From the NCBI GenBank assembly GCA_022432975.1, contig CM039509.1:41388209-41452208 (forward strand): a stretch of DNA of 64,000 bases, in the 5' to 3' direction. Under the pieces are notes generated by a model, which had not been told where the DNA came from, did no database searches, and saw only the letters and a program-made list of their open reading frames with translations. A program made the translations under genes and the position numbers. Positions 57,521 to 64,000 of the stretch are shown here, piece by piece. The stretch's first letter is position 1. The number at the start of each line of letters is the position of its first letter. The DNA is from Begonia masoniana (Eukaryota > Streptophyta > Magnoliopsida > Cucurbitales > Begoniaceae).

Positions 57521-58835
57521 TGGTGAGGGGACATCAAGATGAAGCGAATGATAGGGGCGACTCCCTCGATCGTTTGACCGAGGTTGTCGGTGTACAATCT
57601 CGCATAGTGGAACGTATGATGGCGAGAGAATATAATGGGAACAACAACCACTCAAATCCTCCACGTGACACCAGTTGGGAAAGGTTCCGGCGGCTCCAAC
57701 CACCTATGTTTGATTGACTGTCGATGGACCCAACCCACGCTGAGGATTGGAAGAGAATAAAAAAGTTATGTGTGCCGCATTTCATCTCGCCAAGAGTGCG
57801 AGGTTTTGGTGGGACATCGTACAGACAACAACGGTGGCTATTGATTGAGAAGGATTCAAGAGAGTTTTCTATGAGAAGTACTTTGACCATAGTGTGAGGA
57901 AGGGCAAGATGGTAGAGTTTGCTCAACTACGGCAATACGGAATGGTGGCCGAGTATGTTCCGAAGTATGAGTTTTTATCCCGCTATGCTGCACATTTGGT
58001 GGACACCGACGAAAATAAGGTACATCAGTTCATCAAGGGGCTAAAAATGGATATTCTATGTGGGATTACGGCTGGAGGGTTTGACAAGGCCCCGTATACA
58101 AAGGTGGTGGCTAAGGCTCTACAGCTAGAGGCCATGGAAGTAAAATTTCAAAAACAGAGAGATTCATTGAAGAAGTTTTTTTGGGATGTTCCTCAACAAC
58201 AACAACAACAACGAGGTCGTGGTTGGCAACCACAGCAGCAACAGAACAGGGGCGTGAAGAGACCCAATGAATCAGCTGCCAATCAAGATAGGGGAAAGAG
58301 ACCATAGGAAGCCCCTCAGTTTCCTGTATGCCCAATATGCCAGCGAAGCCATGTTGAGGACTGTAAACTATATACCGGCCATTGCTTCAGATGCGACATG
58401 GAGGGCCACCACATTAGAGATTTCCTTATGTTGGATAGGAGGCCAAACCGTGCTACCCCAAGAGTGTTTGCAATGATTGAGGATGACGATGATGCCCAAC
58501 ACACAGTGATCACAGGTACTATCTTGAATTGTAATTCGCTTGCCTATACTTTATTGGACACGGGGGCCACACACTCGTTTGTGGCAATGAAGTTCGTGGT
58601 TAGGGAGAATTTGTGGTTTGTGCTGTCAGATCAACCCTATAGTGTCATGCTACCGTCCGAAGAGTTTATACACTTCGAGCAGGCAGTGCAGGGCGATATA
58701 ATGTCAATAGGGGACCAGAAATTGTATGCCAATCTTATCATCATTGGTATAAAAGGATACAATGTAATTCTAGGAATGGACTGGCTGTTTAGACATCACG
58801 CCACCATCAACTGCAACCGGGCTTGTGACTTTTAA
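57521..58835 (+). pseudogene. E2 gag and protease, broken
   Basis: Gag starts at about 57521 (MVRGHQDEANDR) and stops at TGA 57715-57717. After frameshifts, gag resumes at 57894 to TAG 58305-58307; the same frame continues to 58835. It covers a Gln-rich linker, a knuckle CFRCDMEGHHIRDF whose last Cys is Phe, and a protease with DTGATHSF at about 58557. A frameshift near 58825 ends the block. The order matches Ty3/gypsy. Confidence 0.85.
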
Positions 58836-61639
58836 GCACCCGAACAAGAAAGAGTTCTCCTATCAGGCTACACCAAAGAAACACAATATGCCTGTTGTGT
58901 CCTCCTTAAAAGCTCAACAGCTGATGAGGTCAGGATGTGCCGGATTTTTAGCCTACGTAGTAGATGCTTAAAGGCAAGGTGAGGTGGAGCTTCAAGATAT
59001 TTCGGTAGTTCAAAACTTCTTAGAGGTTTTTTTAGACAACTTACCGTGGTTGTCACCGGATCGTGAGATTGAGTTCAAAATTGAAGTATGTCCTGGTGCT
59101 GAACTGGTATTGAAGAATCCGTACCGTATGGCGCCAATGGAGCTGAGGGAGTTGAAAGCTTAGCTAATGGAATTAGTGGACAAGGACTTTGTACGCCGTA
59201 GATTCTCTCCGTGGGGCGCTCCCGTCTTGTTTTTTTAAGAAGAAGAATGGGTCCCTCTGTATGTGTATTGATTACCGGGAGCTGAACAAGTTGACTATCA
59301 AGAATAAGTACCCCTTACCGAGGATCGACGACCTATTTGATCAGTTACAGGGGGCCCGAGTATTCTCAAAAATTGATTTACGCTCTGGTTATTACCAATT
59401 AAAGGTCAAGGTCGACGATATTCCAAAAACCGCATTTAGGACCCGGTATTGGCATTATGAGTTTTTAGTGATGTCGTTTGGGTTGACGAATGCCCCGACG
59501 GCATTTATGGACCTGATGAACAGGATATTCCAAGATTTTCTTGACAAATTTGTGATCGTCTTCATCGACGATATCTTGGTTTATTCTTGCAATGAGGAAG
59601 AGCACGAAGAGCACTTAGCTATTGTGCTATCAACTCTGAAACAACACCAATTGTATGCCAAATTGTCGAAGTATGAATTTTGATTGAGCAGGATTAATTT
59701 TCTAGGCCACGTGGTGTCTGCAGAAGGAATTTTTGTGGATCCGGCCAAGATTCAGGTTGTGAAGGAATGGCCGAGGCCGAGGAATGCCAGCGAGGTACGG
59801 AGTTTTATCTGGTTAACTGGTTATTATAGGAAGTTTATCAAGGGATTTTCTATGATAGCAAAGCCTCTGATCAGCTTAACGAGGAAGGATATCAAGTATA
59901 AGTGGTCTGAAACTTGCGAAGTGAGTTTTCAGATGCTCAAACAGAAATTAACCACTACTCCTTTATTGATATTGTCGGTCGAAGACGGCAGATTCTGTGT
60001 ATATTGCGACGCGTCAAAGATTGTTTTGGGATACGTGTTAATGCAGGAGGGAAAAGTTGTGTCATACGCGTCCAAGCAATTAAAGAGTTATGAGCAAAAC
60101 TACCTTACTCACGATCTGGAGTTAGCAGCAGTTGTTTTTGCACTGAAAATATGAAGACATCATTTATATGGACAGCCATGTGAAGTATTTTCGGATCATA
60201 AATGCCTGAGATACATCTTTACTCAGAAGAAGTTAAATATGAGGCAGAGGCGGTGGTTAGAATTCGTGAAGGATTATGATATCGAGATTAAATACTACCC
60301 TGAGAAAGCTAACGTGGTAGCCGATGCGTTGAGCAGGATGCCGGCTACTATGAAACCAGCTATGTTGACCGTATCAATGCCTTTGAGGACATAAATTCAG
60401 AATTTCAATTTGGAGATTGTTTCTGAGTTATCGGCCGTACCGGCAGATCTGACAATACAGCCAACCATCTTGGACCGAATTAAAGAGGCCCAAAAGATCG
60501 ATTCAAAAGAGATGGCTGATATAGTAAGTAAGTTGGCTAATGCCTCTTTCGATTTCAGTTATTCGGGAGATGGTATTCTGAAGTTCAAGGACCGGTGGTA
60601 CGTTCCGAGAGATGAAGAGCTACGAAAGGACATTTTATCAGAAGCCCATTCGTCTTCTTTCTCAATACATCCGGGAAACACGAAGATGTATCGTGACTTA
60701 AAACTACACTTTTAATGGCCCAATATGAAGAACGGGGTCGCCAAGTATGCGGAGTCTTGTATGGTATGTCAGCAAGTGAAAGCTGAACATCAACGACCAG
60801 GTGGAACACTTCAGCCTCTCCCAATCCCCAAATGGAAATGGGAGAACATCACTATGGATTTTGTTGTTGGCCTACCGAGAACGGCTAGAGGCCATAATAG
60901 CATATGGGTTATCGTGGACAGACTGACGAAGTCGGCAAATTTTCTACCTGCGAAGACGACTTTCTATATGGATCAATATGCAGAGTTGTACATAGGCGAG
61001 ATTATCAAGCTGCATGGAATACCGGTGTTAATCCTTTCTGACTGGGATCCCATATTCACTTTGAGATTTTGGATGAGCTTGCAAAGCTCCTTCAGTACCA
61101 AGTTAAATTTCAGCACGGCATTTCATCTACAAACGGACGAACAATCCGAGAAAATGATTCAAATATTGGAGGATATGTTAAGGTCGTGCGTGTTGGAATT
61201 TCAAGCTGCTTGGAGCAAGTTTTTACCGTTAGTGGAGTTCTCTTATAACAATAGCTACCTGGCTACGATCGGTATGGCTCCCTACGAGGCTCTTTACGGC
61301 AGAAAGTGTAGATCTCCCTTGTGCTGGGATGAAGTTGGAGAAGCCAGGCTTGTCGGCTTTGAGTTATTACAGCAGATGTTTGAGGTGGTGGCTACTATAA
61401 AACAACGAATCAAAATTGCTCAGAGTCGACAGAAAAGTTACGCAGATCAGAGGAGGAGAGACTTAGAGTTCGCTGAAGGCGACGAAGTATTTCTGAAGGT
61501 GTCACCTTTCAAGGGCATGATGAGGTTTGGTAAGAAAGGGAAGCTCAGTCCAAGGTTCGTAGGGCCATTTTCCATCTTAAAGAGAATAGGAAGCACAGCT
61601 TACAAACTGCAGCTGCCAGCGTCTATGGATGGAGTTCTG
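58836..61639 (+). pseudogene. E2 pol: RT, RNase H, integrase; truncated 3' end
   Basis: The protease-RT linker reads in one frame until a T-run near 59227, after which the frame shifts and stays constant to 61639. RT keeps its catalytic FIDD block (about 59566), RNase H has CDASKIVLG at about 60007, and the integrase triad is complete (Asp about 60857, Asp 61040, Glu 61148, the last two 36 codons apart). Nonsense codons lie at 59681, 60152, 60392 and 60713; several fall where Trp is expected, as if TGG became TGA. The integrase C-terminal domain is present to ASMDGV, and then homology ends abruptly, so the chromodomain-like tail, polypurine tract and 3' LTR are lost. Confidence 0.88.
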
Positions 61640-62185
61640 ACATGGTGGCCCTTAGAAAAGGGGCCATGTAAACCCACAAAATGTTACAAGTGCTCGGGTG
61701 TTGAGTGTAGGCAAAAATCCGAGGAGAAAAAGTAGCAAAATAGAGGTAAAATGCAAGTAAAGTTAAAGGTGACTAAAATGTGAGAGTGGACGAAAATGAA
61801 GGAGAAGAAAATGGCATGAAATGATAAAGAAAAGAAGTAGATGAAGGTGGAGAAATGTGTATGAAATCGTGGAGAAATGTGTATGAAATGGTGAAGAAAA
61901 TGAAGTAGAAAATGTAAATAAATGAAGTGAAGTGTGTGTTGAGTGAATGGTCGAAAATAAAGGTGACGATGTGAGTGAAAATGTGATGAAATGAAATACC
62001 CTTGGCGGACCCGAGGAGCTATCTCACGTTGAGCTCTCGGGTGCACATTTTTTCGGAGGAAAACGACCACCGTAGGCCTAGGTTTCCTCCTCGAAGCCCT
62101 TACTCTCAAGAGAGCAAGGTGAGGGAAAAGATAAGAGTTAACCTAGCAACCTTAAGCTAGGCTAACAATGGAGGATCTCTCCACT
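61640..62185. other. Unassigned segment with a cluster of hairpins
   Basis: The sequence changes abruptly from E2 to GA-rich repetitive DNA (61740-61990). A structured block follows at 62010-62120: CCCGAGGAGCT with AGCTCTCGGG (62010-62041), GGAGGAAAAC with GTTTCCTCC (62055-62090), and CTCTCAAGAGAG. No coding region is convincing, and the origin is unknown. Confidence 0.4.
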
Positions 62186-64000
62186 TGTAGCACCTGGTTC
62201 TATCGAACCAGCCTTTTATTATTAAAGTAATACACTTGACTAGGTAATGAATTAAATAAGGTTATTGAACAACTTGTTAAGGGTATTAGAGTAATTTACA
62301 ATGTTCAAAAGTTGGGTAACGTATTTAAGGATAAGGGTTGGGTTTATTGCACTGTAGCCGCCACCCCCCCCCCCCCTCTCATACTCTTCTCTTCGGAAAC
62401 TTTCAGCTCAAGCAGCCGAGCTCTCTAGGCGATTCTCCTCGCTCGGTTCTCCTTCGACTTAGGTAAGTTTCTTTTCCTTATTTCTCTTGTGGTATAGTGG
62501 TGAAATGCCTGGAGGATTGCAATGTGAGGATTTTGAGGATGCTGAGATTGAGTGTAGATTCGGGTTTTAGCGATAAGTAGGAATGCTCGGGTAGTAGAGT
62601 TTCTAACTAGATTTCTCGAACCGCTGTTTGATATTTTGAAAGGTTTGGTGAAGCCTTGATTTATATTCTGTATGAACTTAGGTGAACAGACCTCCGAAGT
62701 AGCTAGCAACCAGACAGATTTCCAGGAGCCAGGTAAGTAAAGTATTGCTTGTGCCTTCGGGCCTACATCACAAAACAGTAGGTTTATGTATGCTTGAATG
62801 TTTCTATTGTCCATGCATCATGTTTTGTTAAAAGTTACGAAAATGAATTTCATGTAAGGAATGGTAAGGTATGAACTGTATGCGACAGACAAGCTATTAA
62901 GGGAACTAATCCACCCCTTAACTTATGAAGGGATTTAGATATTGGGAGAATTGATCCCACTCCCAAGGGAACCATGGGATCAGATCAAGTGTTAAGGGAA
63001 TTCATCTGCCCCTTAATTAAGTAGGAGGATGTAGACATTGGGAGAATTGATCCCACTCCCAAGGGAACCATGGGATCAGATCATGTTATGAACGAATGCG
63101 TATGCCACTGAGATGAGAAAAATAGAAACTGCATATTTAGGAGTATAAGTTCAGCATTTTACTTCATTCATATACTGCTTTACTTACTTAGCATTAGGCT
63201 AATAGATGAGTTTTGTGATGTAGGTGAAGAAGTGTTAGCAGGTGTGTCTCCTGATCGTGTTGAGGAATAGTGGACGTTGGAGGAGAGCATTCAGGCTTCG
63301 GCATGGTAACTGATGGGGCGGTTTAGCATGTTGTCTACAGATGTGGAGGTTTAGTGGATAATGATTTAATCGAGTATATGCAGTTTTTAGTAAATGAGAT
63401 TACAGCTATTTGACTTTGTTCTCGAGAATTTCTGATTTTCATGTTTTTACTGAATTTGATCAATACAATGACTTGGAGTGTTATGAATGGATTTTTGGTA
63501 AAATGTTTTAAGTCTGTTAGATAGTCGAAGCTTTCTCGGGTTATAGACAGGTTGTTTAGTCCATTGGTAGGAATTGAATAATTTTTTGTATCAGTGGATA
63601 TGTGTAGAGGTTTATTGCGTTCTGTGGAAGGAAATCGTGTTGATGTCTATCGGAGGAAGGAAGTCTATCGGTAGATGTGGTGTGTCAGTCTGTCGGAAGA
63701 TGGAAGTCTATCGGCAAATGCCTTAAGGAGTCATGTGAGAAGCACGTGTCGGCAAATGTAGTCTATTCGATCGGAAGGTGTAGAGTATTAAGTCGCCGAG
63801 TAGTGATCGGCAGGTGTAGTCTGAGAGAGTTAAGGGGTTTTGTCGTTTAGTGAATCGGAAGATGTAGAGTAATCTATTTTGTCGTTTAGTGAATCGGAAG
63901 ATGTAGAGTAATCTGTTTTGTCGTTTAGTGAATCGGAAGATGTAGAGTAATCTATTTTGTCGTTTAGTGAATCGGAAGATGTAGAGTAATCTGTTTTGTC
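62186..64000 (+). mobile_element. LTR of an E1-related gypsy element, running off the window
   Basis: Begins TGTAGCACCTGG and follows the E1 LTR module by module: TTAGGTAAGTTT at 62459, CCAGGTAAGTAAAG at about 62729, GCCTTCGGGCCTACATCACA at about 62752, the ~110-bp repeats with GATCCCACTCCCA at 62895-63085, TTACTTAGCATTAGGCT at about 63183 and GTGATGTAGGTG at about 63215. No polypurine tract precedes it, so it is a 5' or solo LTR. Confidence 0.85.
63838..64000 (+). repeat. 39-bp tandem repeat at the window edge
   Basis: Four full units with TTTTGTCGTTTAGTGAATCG then GAAGATGTAGAGTAATCT, at exact 39-bp spacing (63841, 63880, 63919, 63958). The array continues past the window end. Confidence 0.95.

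Noticed and set aside
57521..61639. Endogenous pararetrovirus
   Set aside because: An integrase is present, the domain order is protease-RT-RNase H-integrase, and an LTR with tRNA primer site precedes it, so it is a Ty3/gypsy retrotransposon.
61684..62109. 141-codon minus-strand ORF rich in His and Phe
   Set aside because: It is low complexity over GA-rich DNA with no domain or gene context.

Overview
The window looks like repeat-rich DNA from a flowering plant, probably a eudicot; the species cannot be named from the sequence. The basis is a set of Ty3/gypsy and Ty1/copia LTR retrotransposons primed by initiator-Met tRNA (binding sites read TGGTATCAGAGC), hAT transposase debris, and one two-exon glycine-rich secreted-protein gene. 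No bacterial-type genes, tRNA, rRNA or CRISPR array were seen. Nearly everything is mobile-element sequence, inserted in several nested layers that can be resolved from 5-bp target-site duplications (TSDs).

Layout. 1-13038: a chromovirus-type Ty3/gypsy element (E1) with two about 2.1-kb LTRs and a broken gag-pol; a 4.18-kb reverse-oriented solo LTR (6033-10211, TSD CTTGT) sits inside its integrase and carries about 60 copies of a 27-bp repeat. 13039-14256: a hAT-associated repeat, then a fragment of another LTR. 14257-28817: a Ty1/copia element (TSD TTTCT) whose gag is interrupted by a non-autonomous gypsy-type element (15137-25075) containing internal duplications and a 369-base G tract. 26632-32698: a 3.03-kb tandem duplication of the copia 3' end and its flank, with a suspiciously noisy junction. 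32699-34830: AT-rich, no gene seen. 34984-35461 (minus): the only host gene, a glycine-rich protein with an in-frame stop before its Cys-rich tail. 36126-37876: a minus-strand copia fragment split by a 1.47-kb solo copia LTR (TSD TATGC). 37877-39583 and 53258-54500: two halves of a hAT transposase pseudogene, separated by a 13.7-kb insertion (TSD GAAAG). That insertion is a tandem LTR-internal-LTR-internal-LTR array of a non-coding element, and its first LTR is itself split by a 2.5-kb reverse solo LTR (TSD AATAG). 54840-61639: a second, degenerate gypsy element lacking its 3' end. 62186-64000: the start of another LTR related to E1.

How the parts relate. The host contribution is small, and the main biology is in the LTRs. 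Most LTR families here share one order of modules: a splice-donor-like GGTAAGT, a GGGCCTACA block, an acceptor-like TGTAGGT, and then a zone of short repeats rich in TGACGTCA, CCGGAAGA or CTAAACGACAAA. The CTAAACGACAAA motif occurs in both gypsy and copia LTRs. The tandem element carries arrays whose RNA would form repeated cUUCGg tetraloop hairpins inside the intron-like interval. All coding copies examined carry inactivating lesions. Two regions (the poly-G duplication and the 29.7-kb junction) may be assembly artefacts.
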